Counted from the stretch's first letter, positions 20,605-32,475 are shown. The stretch: DNA of 64,000 nt from Marthasterias glacialis (GCA_911728455.2 OU452223.1:16425802-16489801), one strand, 5' to 3'. A program made the numbers and translations. Notes: a model not told the origin generated them from the letters alone.

Positions 20605-21344
20605 TGGTTGTTCAGTTCCTAAAAAAGCTATTAGCCTAATGAATTTTCAACAACGAAATTGTTCCCAAGCTGATATCATGGAGTCTCTCAAGTTTTCTCT
20701 ATGCTCATGTTGTCTACTCCCTTGTGATTTTTCAACTGTCAGATTGTTTCCAAGTTGATGTTGTGCCGTCTTTTAAATGCCCACGTCTCAATTTTTCCAG
20801 AGGCTCACGTTGTTCAATCTCTTAAACATTTGACAACCTTTTGTTCCTTCTCTTAATTTTTCTTCAGGCTCATGTTGTCAAGTCCCTTAGGAACTTGCCA
20901 ACCTTTTGATTTTTCAACACTCAAATCCTTACAAAGCCAATGTTGTGCTGTCTCTTAAATTTTCACAAATCACATGTTGTCCAGTCCCTCAGAAACTTGC
21001 CATTCTAATGATTTTTTTTTAACTTATAAGTTATTCCCAAGCTGATGTTGTGGCATCTCTTAAATACATGTAATTATTTCTGAGGTTCATGTGGTCCAAG
21101 CCCTCAAAAGCTTGCCAACCCGATGTTTTTTTAAAACTCCTTTTGTTCCAAAGCCGATTTTGTGCCCTCTTTCAGTTTTTGCCCAATTCCATGTTGTACA
21201 GTCCTTCAGAAACTTGCCATCCTTATGTTTTTTCAACTCTTTAAATTGTTCCCTGAGCTGATGTTGTGATGCCTCTTTTATTTGCAGCACCTCAAACACT
21301 TCACAAGCCTATGATTTTTTAACTCTCAAATTGTTCCTGAGTCG

Positions 21345-21400
21345 ATGATGATGGGCTATGCATCACCCCCTACTTGTCCGAGGTATGTTTAAACAGTTCT
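21345..21400 (+). other. E1 3' end and donor only (tail fragment)
   Basis: 'gggctatgcatcacccc...tgtccgaggtatgtttaaaca' is the last part of E1 with its GTATGT donor and tail, joined to satellite on the left with no exon start. The continuing tail (to about 21460) is shared with 23594, 41393 and 42345. Confidence 0.55.
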
Positions 21401-23034
21401 TTCTTAACACTGTTGAACCCCTTTGCCTAACATGTTGTCATCTTGGGCACAGTTCCTCAACTACTACACAAATTGTCCCAAACTGATGTTGGGCTGTCTC
21501 TTAAATTGCCCCAAAGTTCATGTTGTAAACGGTCAAAATGTTCCCAAGCCGAAATTATTTAATGTCGGTCCTTCAAAAACTTGCCAACCTAATGATTTTT
21601 TAACCCTCAAATTGTTCCCCAGCCGATGTTTTCTTGTCTCTTCAATTTTCCCGAGGTTCATGTTGTCCTGTCCTTTAAAAACTAAAACCCAGTGAGTAAT
21701 ACTCAAATTGTTCCTTAGCCAATGTTGTATTGTCAATTAGATTTTTCCAAAGTTCATGTTGTCCAATCCCTCAGAAACTTGCCAACCTAATAAATGTTCA
21801 ATCCTCAAATTGTTGTGCTGATGTTCTGCCGTCTCATAAATTTTCTTGCGGCTCATGTTGTCCAGTCTCAAAAACTTGGCAATCTTTCTTTCTTTTTTTT
21901 TTTTACTTCTGAATTTTTTGGAAGCCGAATCTTTATCACACATTAGACAGTGTTTGTTTCTTTTTTTTTGACCGAGCCAATGTTGTGTAGTACCACCTCT
22001 TAAATTCTTTGCAGGCTTGTGTTCTCCTGCCCCTCAGAAACTTGCCAACCTAATGTTTTTTCAAATGTGAAAATGTTCCCAAGTTGATGTCATGCCGCCT
22101 CGTAAATTTTGCAAAGTACATCTTATCCAATACCTCACAAACTCGCCAATTTATTTTTTTTAAACCAATTCTCAAGCTGTTCCAGGAGCTGATTTTGTGC
22201 CATCTATTACAACTTTCCCGAGGCTCATGTTGTCAAATTCCCTCAAAAACTTGACAACCTAATTAATGGTTTCTAAAACCAAATTTTTTCCCAAGCCGAT
22301 ATTGTGTGGTCTCTAAAATTTTCTTCAAGGGCGTGTTGTCCAGTCCCTGTGAAACTTGCCAACTTAATCATTTTTCACCCCTCAAAATGTTACCCAGCTG
22401 AAGTTGTGCCCTCTCTTAAATTTTCATTAGGCTCATTTTGTCTAGTCCTTCAAAAACTTGCCAACCTAATGATTTTTCAACACTCAATTGTTCCCAAGCT
22501 GATGATGTGTCATCTCAATTTTCTGGAGGCTCATGTTTTCCAGTCCCTCAAAACTTGCCAGCCTATTAGGCTATTGTTTTTTTCAATACTCAAATTGCTT
22601 TTGAAGCATGTTGTCCAGTTGTTCAAAAGTTTTGGACCTGAGATTTTTTCAATTCTTAAATTGTTCCCAAGCTGATGTTGTGCCATCTCTCGAATTTTCC
22701 CCAGCTACATGTGTCAGACCCTCAAAAACAAGCCAGTCTACATTAACTTTCCTAGAAGCTTTTCTTTTGTTTTCTCTTAAGTTTTACTGAGGCTTGCACT
22801 GTCCATTTCCTTCAAAAACTTACTAACCTAGTGAAGTTTCAAATTGTTCCCGAGGCTCATGTTGGCCTGTGCCTTTAAAACCTTCCAAAAAATGTTTATT
22901 CAGCTCTTGAATTGTTTCAAATGCGATGTTGTGCTTTCTCTTTTCTTGATGCTGATGTTGTCCAATCTCTTAAAACTTACCAAACAAATCATTTTTCTTC
23001 ATCACACATTACACTTTGTTTATTTCTTTATTAG

Positions 23035-23189
23035 ATAAGAAACTTTGACCTTCTTCATAAAGACAATATTGACCAGTTGCAGATCCAAGAGTGTCTGGAG
23101 AATTGGAGAAATTGCCGATGACTATTCAAGGAACATCCTACAGGGTTGCAGAAGTAATAAGCACCAAGCTCTCTTGATTACCGGAATCG
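23035..23189 (+). pseudogene. E2 exon-like cassette, copy 2 (short form, frameshifted)
   Basis: Acceptor TTTATTAG and a GTACGA donor bound it. Frame 0 begins IRNFDLLHKDNIDQLQIQEC and then shifts (missing bases around 23099-23115) to a stop, so it cannot encode the C-terminus seen in the copy at 29763. The downstream part matches 'ggaacatcctacagggttgc' of other copies. Confidence 0.5.
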
Positions 23190-23593
23190 GTACGAGAAAA
23201 AAAATTTCATCATATAAATGTGTTAGCATTGACTCATTACCTCCCACATTGTTCTCAAGTTGATGTTATGTTGTCTACGAAATTTTCCAAAGGTCATGTT
23301 GTCCAATCCCTTAAAAACTTAGCAAACCAGTTGATGTTGTGCTGTCTGTTAAATACTTGCAAATCTAAGGATTTTTCAACACTCAAATTGTTCCCATGCT
23401 GATGATGTGCTGTCTCTTAAATTTTCACAAAGCACATGTTGTCCAGTCCCTCAGAAACTTGCCATCCTAATGATTTTTTCAACTATTTAAATTGTTCCTG
23501 AGCTGATGTTGTGATGTCTTTTAAATTTGCAGCACCTCAAAAACTTCACAAGCCTATGATTTTTTAACTCTCAAATTGTTCCTGAGTTGATGA

Positions 23594-23650
23594 TGGTGGC
23601 TATGCATCACCCTCTCCTTGTCCGAGGTATGTTTAAACAGTTCTTTCTTA
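23594..23650 (+). other. E1 tail fragment
   Basis: Near-identical to the fragment at 21345-21400 ('ggctatgcatcaccctctc...ccgaggtatgtttaaacag'); the flanking satellite also matches over at least 300 bp, so it is a block duplication about 2.2 kb apart. Confidence 0.5.
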
Positions 23651-24094
23651 TGACCATTGAACTCCTTTGCCTAATATATTGTCATCTCGGGCACAACGCT
23701 AAACTACACAAATTCTTCCCAAACTGATTTTGGGCTGTCTCTTAAATTGTCCCAAAGTACATGTTGTAAACGGTCAAAATGTTCCCCAGCCGAAATTATT
23801 AATTTCATAACGAGTCCTTCAAAAACTTGCCGACCTAATGATTTTTCAGCCCTCAAATTGTTCCCCAGCCGATGTTATGTCGTCTCTTAAATTTATCTAA
23901 GCTCATGTTGTCCAATCCCACAGGAACTTGCCAACCTAATCATTGTTCAACCCTCAAATTGTTTCTGAGCTGACATTGTCCAGTCTCATTAATTTTCTCG
24001 GGGCTCGCATTGTCCAGTCCCTCAAAAAGTTGGCAATCTATTGTTTTTTAAATTTTTGTTCATCACACATTACACTCTGTTTATTTCTTTGTTA

Positions 24095-24140
24095 GATAAG
24101 AAACATTGACCTGCTCTAAGAGGACAATATTGACCAGTTG
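24095..24140 (+). pseudogene. E2 exon-like cassette, copy 3 (5' end only)
   Basis: The acceptor 'ttatttctttgttag' and the start IRNIDLL are present, then the copy breaks off at 'tattgaccagttgc' and continues into unrelated sequence containing a tRNA-like B box. Confidence 0.5.
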
Positions 24141-24164
24141 CATTTCATTTTCAGAAATTATATC

Positions 24165-24215
24165 AACTAGACTAACGAGACTGCCCTGTAGCTAGAGGCA
24201 GTTCGAATCCGTTTT
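24165..24215 (+). other. tRNA/SINE-like fragment
   Basis: AGTTCGAATCC (24200-24210) matches 10 of 11 bases of the pol III B-box consensus GGTTCGANTCC and is followed by a T run, a possible pol III stop. No A box or cloverleaf could be assembled. It may be the head of a degraded SINE inserted at the break in E2 copy 3. Confidence 0.25.
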
Positions 24216-25444
24216 TTTAAAACTCAAATTGTTCCCAATTTTGGTGTCTCTTTGATTGTCCACAAGCAATTGTTGTCCAGTCCCTCAAAAACCTACCAAT
24301 CAAATGGCTTTCAACACTCAAATTGTTCCAAGGCCTGTCTCTTAAATTGTTTGTGATGTCTCTTAAATTTTCCTGAGGCTCATGTCGACCAATCCGTCAA
24401 AAACCAGTCAGCCTAATGATTTTTCAACTCTCAAATATCTCCTAAGCCAATGTGTGCTGTCTCTTAAAATTTCTTGATACTCATGTTGTCCAGTCCCTCA
24501 GAAACTTGCCAACCTAATAATTGTTCAACACTCAAATTGTTCGCCAAGGTGATGTTTTCCTGTCTCTCAAATTATTCAACCTTATGATTTTCCAACTCTC
24601 AAATTGTTTCCAAGCCGGTGTTGTGCCTTCTCTTAAGTTTTCCAAAAGTAATTTGTCCCGTCCCTCAAAAAGTTGTCAATCTAATGGTTTTCTTGAACAT
24701 TCAAATTTCTCCCAAGCTGAAATTGTGTTGTCTCTTAAATTGTCCTGAGGCTCATGCTGTCCACTTTATAGAAAAGTGACATTTTTATGATATTTCAACT
24801 CTCATATTTATCCCAAGCAGATGCTTTTCAACATCTAAACATTTTACTGAGTCTCACTTTGTCCAGACCCTCAACACTCAAATTGCTCCCAAGTTGATGT
24901 TTGCTGTCTCTTAAATTTTGCCAAAGTGCATGCTGTCCAGTGCCTCAAAAACATGCCAGCCTAACGAATTTTTAACACTCAAGAAAGTTGTTCCCAAGCA
25001 CATGTTGTCCCATCCCTTAAATTTTCCGTAGGCTTATGTTTTCCAGTCCCTCAAAAGGTTGCCAACCTAATGGTTTTCTTGCAATCAAAGTGTTCCCAAG
25101 CTGATGTTGTGGTGTCTCTAAAAATTTTCGAGAGGATCATGTTTTCCAGCCTTTCAAAAGCTTGACAACCTTATGATTTTTTTTACAAAACCCAAACTGT
25201 TCACAAGTGTATAATATTTCTGATGTTCATGTCATTTAATCTCTCAAAAACTGGTCAACCTTATAATTTTTCAGACTTCTAGATTTTTACCAAGCCAATA
25301 GTGTCCAGGGCTGTCTCTCAAATTCTCTGAATGCTTTTGTTGTCCCGTCCCTCAGTAACTTGCCAACCAAATGTTTCTTTCAACTGTGAAAACATTTCCA
25401 AGTTGATGTCATGCCATCTTTCAAATTTTCCCAAAGTACATAAT

Positions 25445-25640
25445 GTCATGTTGGTGCAGCAAGGTCATAACTTGCTTCTGCAACAAAGTTGTATCTCGTA
25501 AAAACACGCTCCTTGCAACAACTTCCTATCTTGGTATACATTGACTTTGTGTGTACATCCAGGTTATTTTAAGTGATCATTCTAAAACTTGCATTTTACA
25601 TGAATGCTAATTTCGGAGATACGACATTACAATATTGCCA
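25445..25640. other. Non-satellite insert, unknown
   Basis: About 195 bp without the monomer phrases. GTTGTATCTCG near the start and GGAGATACGAC near the end are roughly inverted, hinting at a small DNA element. Nothing else recognised. Confidence 0.3.
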
Positions 25641-26018
25641 AGGCCCTCAAAAACTTGCCAATCTAATGTTTTTTTAAAACTCAAACTGTTCCCAAGCCGA
25701 TGTTGCTCAGCCTTTTAAATTTTTACAAAGTACATGTTGTCCAGTACTGCTCCCTAGCTGATCTTGTGCCGTCTCTGAAATTTTCTATGAGGTCATGTTG
25801 TGCTGTCCTTCAAAAACTTGTCAATGTCAGGATTTTTTTGACTTTTAAATTTTGACCAAACCAATGTTGTGTAGTACCATCTCTTAAATTCTCTGCAGGC
25901 TTGTGTTGTCCGGTCCCTCAAAAACTTGCCAACCTAATGTTTTTTCAAATGTGAAATGTTCTCAAGCTGATGTCATGACGTTTCGTAAATTTTACAAAGT
26001 ACATCTTATCCAATACCT

Positions 26019-27341
26019 CAGGGGGGTCGATTGGTGGGGGACGGGGGGCATTGCCCCCCCTCCCCACTTTTTAGAGTGGGGGGATAGCATATCAAATGTC
26101 CCCCCCCCCAAAAAAAAAATAAATAAATAAATAAATAAATAAATAAAAATGGACATATGCTAAATGAAAGCAACAATATACAACATTTCGGGGAAGCAAA
26201 CGTGAGTGGTTTCAGGCTTTTCATACATTTTTCTTCAAAAAAACTGATAACGTTCGAATGGTAATGGGTGAAATAATTTTGTTTGTTAAACATTGCCCTG
26301 TCGGCGGCGCATACAAAGATGGACCATGTGCAGAATGCTATTTGGGCCTATTTCCAGCCAAGCTTGTTTCCGGCCCTAATCAATGTAGACAATTTGCGAG
26401 TTTTGTTCCAGACATGAATGCGCCCGTTATACATTTTCTGCCTGTATGGCTTACGAGCACAACCTGCAGAGCAATTATTATTATTTTGAGAGAGTGAAAA
26501 TTTTCAGGTAGGATTTTTGATTCTTGTAATGTTTTTCGTCCCCAGCGACGTAGCAACCGGGCTGTGTGGGGGTGACACCCCAATATTTTTTCCTTAGTCG
26601 GCGTTAAAGAGCCACAGTCGGCAAAATCAGCACCACACTTACCCGAGTAAGGGCTCAGACTGAATACATATCCATTTGGCAAGCCTAGTGATTTCCCGAC
26701 TGGATTTGCTGACTGAAAATTTTAGTTTAATCCTTGTAGTTTGAGAAGTCAAACTTTGAATTACCAAATTTAACATTATCGGCAACGTGCAGAAATCTAC
26801 GCTCTGAAAACATTAAAAGCCGTAGAGCTTCGACCCCGGACCCCCCATAAGAAGTGTTGCCCATACAAACTCCATCAGTGGGGGATTTGTCCCGAGTCAA
26901 AAGTATTCAAAGTTTGAATTTTGAAATTAAACGTCTATTTTCGGCAACTTGACGGTCCTCCTTAGGCCTGAAAACATTTAAAACAGAGAGCGTCCGGGGG
27001 CTTCGCCCCCTTGACCCCCAATAAAAATTGTCTATTCACTCCAACAGGGGATTCGCATAAAACTTACAGTTTTTAAGCTTGCATTTCGAATATTAGTTAT
27101 CTAATGCTGTGTATCTGAGGGCCATTTTAAACCTTCGAATCAATGAAAAACCTCATGAGCGCTCGGGGGCTTTGGCCCCGAACCCCAACATGTTGGTGAG
27201 TCCAATGTCAAGGTGCTTTTTCTTTCATATGATAATGTCAATCGGCACTTTGGGGCTTCCACACCCCCATAAGAAAGTGCCTTTGCTACGGAGCCGCTGT
27301 TCGTCCCCCCCCCAACTTTACGGTAGCGATCGACGCCCTTG
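26019..27341. mobile_element. hAT-type DNA element with 8-bp target duplication
   Basis: The left end CAGGGGGGTCGATTGG and the reverse-complemented right end CAAGGGCGTCGATCGC are inverted. CAATACCT flanks it exactly at 26011-26018 and 27342-27349. The related satellite block at about 22096-22160 reads straight through ('atccaatacctcacaaact'), giving an empty site. Length 1323 bp. Inside are an (AAAT)n run (26118-26148), several 'cgggggctttggccccg'-type hairpins and frames with no clear transposase, so it is non-autonomous. ORFs here (for example the - strand one at 26380-26682) match nothing I know. Confidence 0.85.
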
Positions 27342-27609
27342 CAATACCTCACAAACTTGCCAATCTATTTTTTTACCATTTCTCAAATTCTTTCAGGAGC
27401 TGATTGTGTGACGTCTTTTACAATTTTCCTGATGCTCACGTTGTCGGTTCCCTCAAAAACATGACAACCTAATTAATGGTTTCTCAAATCTAATTCTTTC
27501 CCAAGCTGATATAGTGTTGTCTCTAAAATTGTCTTCAGGCGCTTGTTGTACAGTCCGTGTAAAACTTGCCAACCTAGTAATTTTTCAACCCTCAAAATGT
27601 TACCAAGCT

Positions 27610-28270
27610 GAAGTTGTGCCCTCTCTTAAATTTTCTTCTTGCTCATTTTGTCTAGTCCTTCAGAAACTTGCCAACCTAATGATTTTTCCCAAGCTGATGA
27701 TGTGCCATCTCTTAAATTTTCCGTAGTCTCATGTTTTCCAGTCCCTCAAAACTTGCCAGCCTAATGTTTTTTCAACACTCAAATTGCTCTCAAGCCGATG
27801 TTGTGCTGTCTGTTAATTCTTGACGCATGTTGTCCAGTTCCTCAGAACTTGCCAACCTGAGAGTTTTTCAACTCTTAATTTGTTCCCAAGCTGGTGTTGT
27901 GCCATCTCTTGAATTTTCCCCAGCTACATGTGTCAGACCCTCAAAAACTTTCCAACCTAACTTTTTCCTAAGCTTTTGTGCTGTTGTCTCTTAAATGTTA
28001 CTGAGGCTCACACTGTCCATTCATTCAAAAACTTACAAACCTAGTGATATTTCAACTTTCAAATTGTTCCCAAGGCTCATGTTGTCCTCTCCCTACAAAA
28101 CCTTTGAAAAAAAAATGTTTATTCTGCTCTTAAATTGTTTAGAATGCGATGTTGTGCTGTCTCTTTTCTCGATGCTCCTATTTTCCAATCTCTTAAAACT
28201 TTCCAAACACATTATTTTACACCTATTAGATTTTTCCCGAGTCGATGTTGTGCTGTCTCTTAAGTTTTCC
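27610..28270 (+). repeat. Higher-order block V, copy 2
   Basis: Matches 17970-18560 in order, including 'ttgacgcatgttgtcc' at about 27820 (18170 in copy 1) and 'cccagctacatgtgtcaga'. The offset of about 9.65 kb includes the 1.3-kb hAT insertion. Confidence 0.6.
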
Positions 28271-28281
28271 TTATGCTCATG

Positions 28282-29250
28282 CAGACCTCATGCTTAAGGT
28301 TCAAAGGGGCACGGCCAGTTGGCCTTCAACTTCTTGAAAATGCTTGGGGCACCAAGGCCGACTTGAAGGGCACAAAGGCCAATTTCAAATAACAGAGCAC
28401 TAGCGAGCTGTCAAAAATGGAGCTATAAAAAACGATTGAAAAAAATGTTTTTACGATGACGGCGCCTGCGGTCAAAACATTGCATCTTCACCACATCCTT
28501 TTGACCTCGTGCAATCACCTACAAAAAATATAAATAAAATAATAAAATAAAAATCTTACATTATACTGTAAAATAATCTTTTCTTCCATCCAGGGTATCC
28601 TAAATGTGATTATTTTAGCAAAATAAAGGCTTCACGTTGCATAGTACAAGCTACAATTTCCAATGAACTATGTTGGCTGACCATGCTTTCCACTGCTTTC
28701 ATGTGGACACACCAGCCATGCAATGCTGTGTAATAGGCTAGTAGTGGGTACACCAGCAATGTCCCGAGCATGCACAGATCCGTCTAGTCTTATGTGAAGG
28801 CGTTTTGTCTAAATGCACTGCTATATTTTAGCAACAGAGGGCGTATTCTGTCATAATATCTTGTTGTTCAGAAAGCTCCCTCTAGTGTTCAATGGTTCCG
28901 GCATTTAATGTACCATGCAAAGTAGTGAGATAACAAAGACTAGCAACCTGTAAATTATTAGAAACAACGTGGCTGCTTGTGTGCCGCACAGATGTGTATT
29001 GTGCATTTTGTACATTGTGATTGCAATGTGTTCTACGTTTCACGGCACTTTTGAGTGATTTTTTTTTACGGTTATCCTCACCATAAAAATGTAAAGGTGT
29101 AACCAAACGATCGGTCAGTTAACTGTGTCTTCCAAAGGGCATGCCTGCCAACCCGGCCGTAAAAAAGGTGTTTTCACTGAGGGCTTTGCGGCCACTTGTG
29201 TGGGCATCACTGCAATGGCCGCCCGTGGCCGCCGTTAAGGTTGAGGCCTG
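28282..29250. mobile_element. Transposon-like insert with CTCATG flanks
   Basis: The satellite stops at 28281 and resumes at 29251, with CTCATG repeated on both sides (28276-28281, 29251-29256). The ends CAGACCTCATGCTTAAGG and, reverse-complemented, CAGGCCTCAACCTTAACGG are inverted. Length 969 bp, no recognisable protein. A 6-bp duplication is unusual for hAT; CTCATG is also part of the monomer, so the duplication could be partly coincidental. Confidence 0.55.
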
Positions 29251-29762
29251 CTCATGTTGTCCACTCTCTTAAAACTTGCCAATCAATGATTTTTCAGATC
29301 TCCATTTTTCCCAAGCCAATGTTGTTCCATCTCTTAAATTTTCTTGCGGCTCATGTTGTCCAGTCCTTCAAATGCTTCCCACCCTTCTAATTCCAACACT
29401 CAAATTGTTTTCAAGTTGATTTTATGCTGTCTACAAAACTTTCCTGAGGTCATGTTGTCTCTCAAAAACATGCCAACCTAAAGATTTTCACCGCCCACGT
29501 GTTCCCTTGCATATGTTGTGCCATCTCTTAAATTTTGTCTGAGCTCATGTTGTGCAATCCTTGAGAAACTTGCCAACCCAACAACTGTTTAATCCTCACA
29601 ATTTTTGTGAACTGATGTTTTGCTGTCTTATAAATCTTCTTGGGACTCATGTTGTCCAGTCCCTTAAAAACTTGCCAATCTAATGTTTTTAAACTGTCAA
29701 CTACTCTCAAGCCGGTTCTTAAATTTGTCTTGATCACACATTACACTTTGTTTCTACTTTAG

Positions 29763-29906
29763 ATAAGAAACATTGACCTTCTTCAAGAAGACAACATTAA
29801 CCAGTTGCTGATCCAGGAGTGTGTGGAGAAGTTGGAGAAACTGCTGATGACTATTCAAGAAACATTCTACAGCGTTGCAGAACTAATAAGCACCAAGCTG
29901 TCTTGA
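29763..29906 (+). CDS. E2 cassette, intact copy; candidate terminal exon
   Basis: After acceptor CTACTTTAG, phase 0 is open for 47 codons to TGA: IRNIDLLQEDNINQLLIQEC, then VEKLEKLLMTIQETFYSV, then AELISTKLS. Hydrophobic residues spaced 3-4 apart suggest an amphipathic or coiled-coil helix. Phase 0 entry fits the first exon at 12792-12896, giving about 82 residues. A GTACGT donor at 29919 after the stop is left over from the repeat and would not be needed. No good AATAAA follows nearby. I do not recognise the protein. The splice link is inferred only; six other copies are damaged or alternative. Confidence 0.45.
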   Translation: MRNIDLLQEDNINQLLIQECVEKLEKLLMTIQETFYSVAELISTKLS

Positions 29907-31596
29907 ATACCAGAATGGGTACGTCAAAATATTTCATCATATAGCACTGACTTGTTCTCAAGTTGATGTTATGCTGTCTGCAAAATTTTCCTTAGGTCAT
30001 GTTGTCCAATCCCTTACAAACTTAGCAAGTTAATTATTTTACCCCTTTTAGAATTTTCCCAAGTCGATGTTGTGCTGTATGTTAAATTTTCTTGCGGCAT
30101 ATGTTGTCCGGTCTTTCAAAAGCTTCACAACCTTCTAATTCCAACACTCAAATTGTTCTCAAGTTGATGTTATACTGTCTGCTGATTTTGTGTCTCTTAA
30201 ATTGTTCCTGTAGTACATGGTGTTCGGTCCCTAATGATTTTTCAATAATCGAAAGATGTTTTTTCTCTTGACTTTTTTTCAAGCTCATGTTCTCAAGTAT
30301 CTTAGAAAGTTGCCAACCTTTTGATTTTTCAACACTCAACTTGTTTCCATGCCAATGTGCTGTCTCTAAAATTTTAACGAGGTTCATGTTCTCCAGTCCC
30401 TCAAAACTTGGCGACCTAATGTTTTTTGCACTCTCAAATTTTTCCAAAGCCGAAGTTGTGCCGTCTTTTAAATGTGCAGCACCTCAAACACTTTTAGGCT
30501 CATGTTGTCTAGTCCCTTAGAAACTTGCCAACCTTTTGTTTTTTCAATTGTCCAATTGTTCCCAAGAAAATGTTTTGCTGTCTCCTAATTTTTAACAAGG
30601 TTCATGTTCTCCACTCCCGCGAAACTTGGCGACCTCATGGTTTTTGCACTCTCAAATTGTTCCAAGGCTGATTTTTTTGCTGTCAGTAAAATTTTTGATG
30701 AGGCTCAAGTTGTATATTCCTTGAAAAACTTGGCAACCTTATGATTTAACAACAGCCAAATTGTTCCCAAGTCGATGTTGTGCTGTGTCTTGTATTTTCT
30801 TGATTCTGATGTTGTCCAGTCCCTCAAAACTTGCTAATCTAATGATTGTTCAACTGTAAAATCGTTTCAAGCTGATGTTATGCCATCTCTTAAAATTGTC
30901 CAATCCCTCAAAACTTGCCAACCTAATAATTTTTGAACTCTCAAATTGTTCCCAAGCAGATGTTGTTCCTTCTCTTGAATTTTTTCAGGCTCATGTTGTC
31001 AAGTCTCGTAGAAACCTGCCAACTTTCAACACTCAAATTGTTCCCAAGCTTATGCTAAAGACTCCCAAAAGTTTTTTAGCCCAGTGCCTTAAATAAATTT
31101 GACAATCTATTGTTTTTCCTATTCTTGAATTGTTTCCAAGCTGATGTACTGTCTCATGTTGTCCAATCCCTCAGAAAATTGACAGACTAATGATTCCTAA
31201 AATCTAAACTTTCCAAGCTGTGTCGTCTCTAAAAGTTCCTTGAGGCTCATGTTCTGCAGTCCCTCAGCAAGTTGCCAATCTTTTGATGTTTTCAACACTC
31301 AAATTGTTCCCAAGTCAATCTTCTAAAGTCTTTTAAATTTTGCCAATCCACATGCTGTCTAGTCCCTTAAAACTTGCCAACTGAGTGACTTTTCCAATTC
31401 TTAAATTATATGGGGGGGGGGAGTCTTCTGAGGTTCATGTTGTCCTGTTCCCTCAAAAACTTGACAACCTAATAATTTCTAAAATCTAAATTTCCAAGCC
31501 AATGTTCTCAATATCATGCTGTGTTTTCTTTTATTTTTTTCCAAAGAACATGTTATCCAGTCCCTAAAAAACCTGCAAACCTAATTGTTTTACAAT

Positions 31597-32378
31597 AGAC
31601 CGATTGTGCGACATACGTCACGTGACCCCTGGGTATAAATGTTAACACACAAGTAATCCTCCATAGGAAAGGGTGGTACGGTACACGATGATTAATGCAT
31701 TTAGTTTATTCGATCAAGACTTTTCTTGCTCGAAATCTGTGAAAGATATTCCAGAGTTTGTACCAGAGACCTTCAAGTGGCTGAATAAAGCCAGTAATGA
31801 CAGTTCCAGCAAGTCTTAAAAATTGTAAAAGTACCGTATAAATGTGCACGATGTGTACAGCGCTCGACGGAACGTTAGGCCAGACGACCGCGATCACCAC
31901 ACACTTTTCAACACAAAAATTTCAAAGTTTTGAAGCTGAAATCCTCCAAAGATATTGCTTTCCAAAGCTGTTTGATTCTATTGCCTATTTGAAATTCTGC
32001 AAGGCTAGGTATTAATGCTCACTTTTCCAACGTTGTTTATCCTTTTTTTATAGTGATTTAGGCCAACATTACAAACAAAATAACAGACGGGTGGCTACAT
32101 AAATAGTCGTCCGACGCCGGTAGTGCATGGCTAAAAAAACCTCTTTTTAGAAGAATTCTGTTAAATTATGAAACAGATGTGATTTAAATTAATGCCACAA
32201 CATACTACTTTAAATAATGAGGGCTGATTAACTAATTCATCGCTTAACGAAAGTAAAATCGACTGTTTTCGTACTCACTCTGTGTCATGCTTTTACACAT
32301 ATTTTTTCATCAGCTGTATGACGTCATATCTTATATGAGGTCACGTGACCGCATGTAAACATTGTCGCGCAATCTCAT
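31597..32378. mobile_element. DNA element with paralogous empty site
   Basis: The left end AGACCGATTGTGCGACA and the reverse-complemented right end GAGATTGCGCGACAATG share GATTGyGCGACA, and both have a CACGTGACC block just inside. In the duplicate block the sequence reads straight through ('ttttacaat|tctcagattacaat' at 52408-52427), which fixes the insert at about 31597-32378 with at most an AT duplication. It arrived after the block duplication. No transposase recognised. Confidence 0.75.
31688..31819 (+). CDS. Small ORF inside the transposon insert
   Basis: A 43-residue frame starts MINAFSLFDQDFSCSKSV and continues KDIPEFVPETFKWLNKAS before ending in TAA. Its composition is protein-like, but there is no family match I can name. 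It may be a relic of the element's own gene or a captured exon. Confidence 0.25.
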   Translation: MINAFSLFDQDFSCSKSVKDIPEFVPETFKWLNKASNDSSSKS

Positions 32379-32475
32379 TCTCAGATTACAATTTGATACT
32401 TTATAATTCTTTGCTGTTTTCAGAAATGAAGATTTGTCAAAATGTTTAATACAATGTGTCTTATTTTGTTTGCAG

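Noticed and set aside
21087-21299. - strand ORFs in the array with coiled-coil-like text (for example LREQFKELKKHKDGKFLK; also near 30148, 34807, 36022)
   Set aside because: They are the reverse translation of the monomer (consensus text VEKSLGWQVFEGLDNMS). The ~103-bp period is not a multiple of three, frames change every unit and no ORF outlasts chance for AT-rich, low-stop sequence.
22304-22675. + strand ORFs of 100-136 residues (also 34039-34365, 35575-35934, 39875-40246, 49570-49980)
   Set aside because: Translations of the monomer (SQADVVPSLKFS, QKLANLMIFQ) with no start context, splice sites or family.
26380-26682. 100-residue - strand ORF in the hAT element
   Set aside because: No transposase motifs (no BED finger, RNase H-like or hAT dimerisation block).
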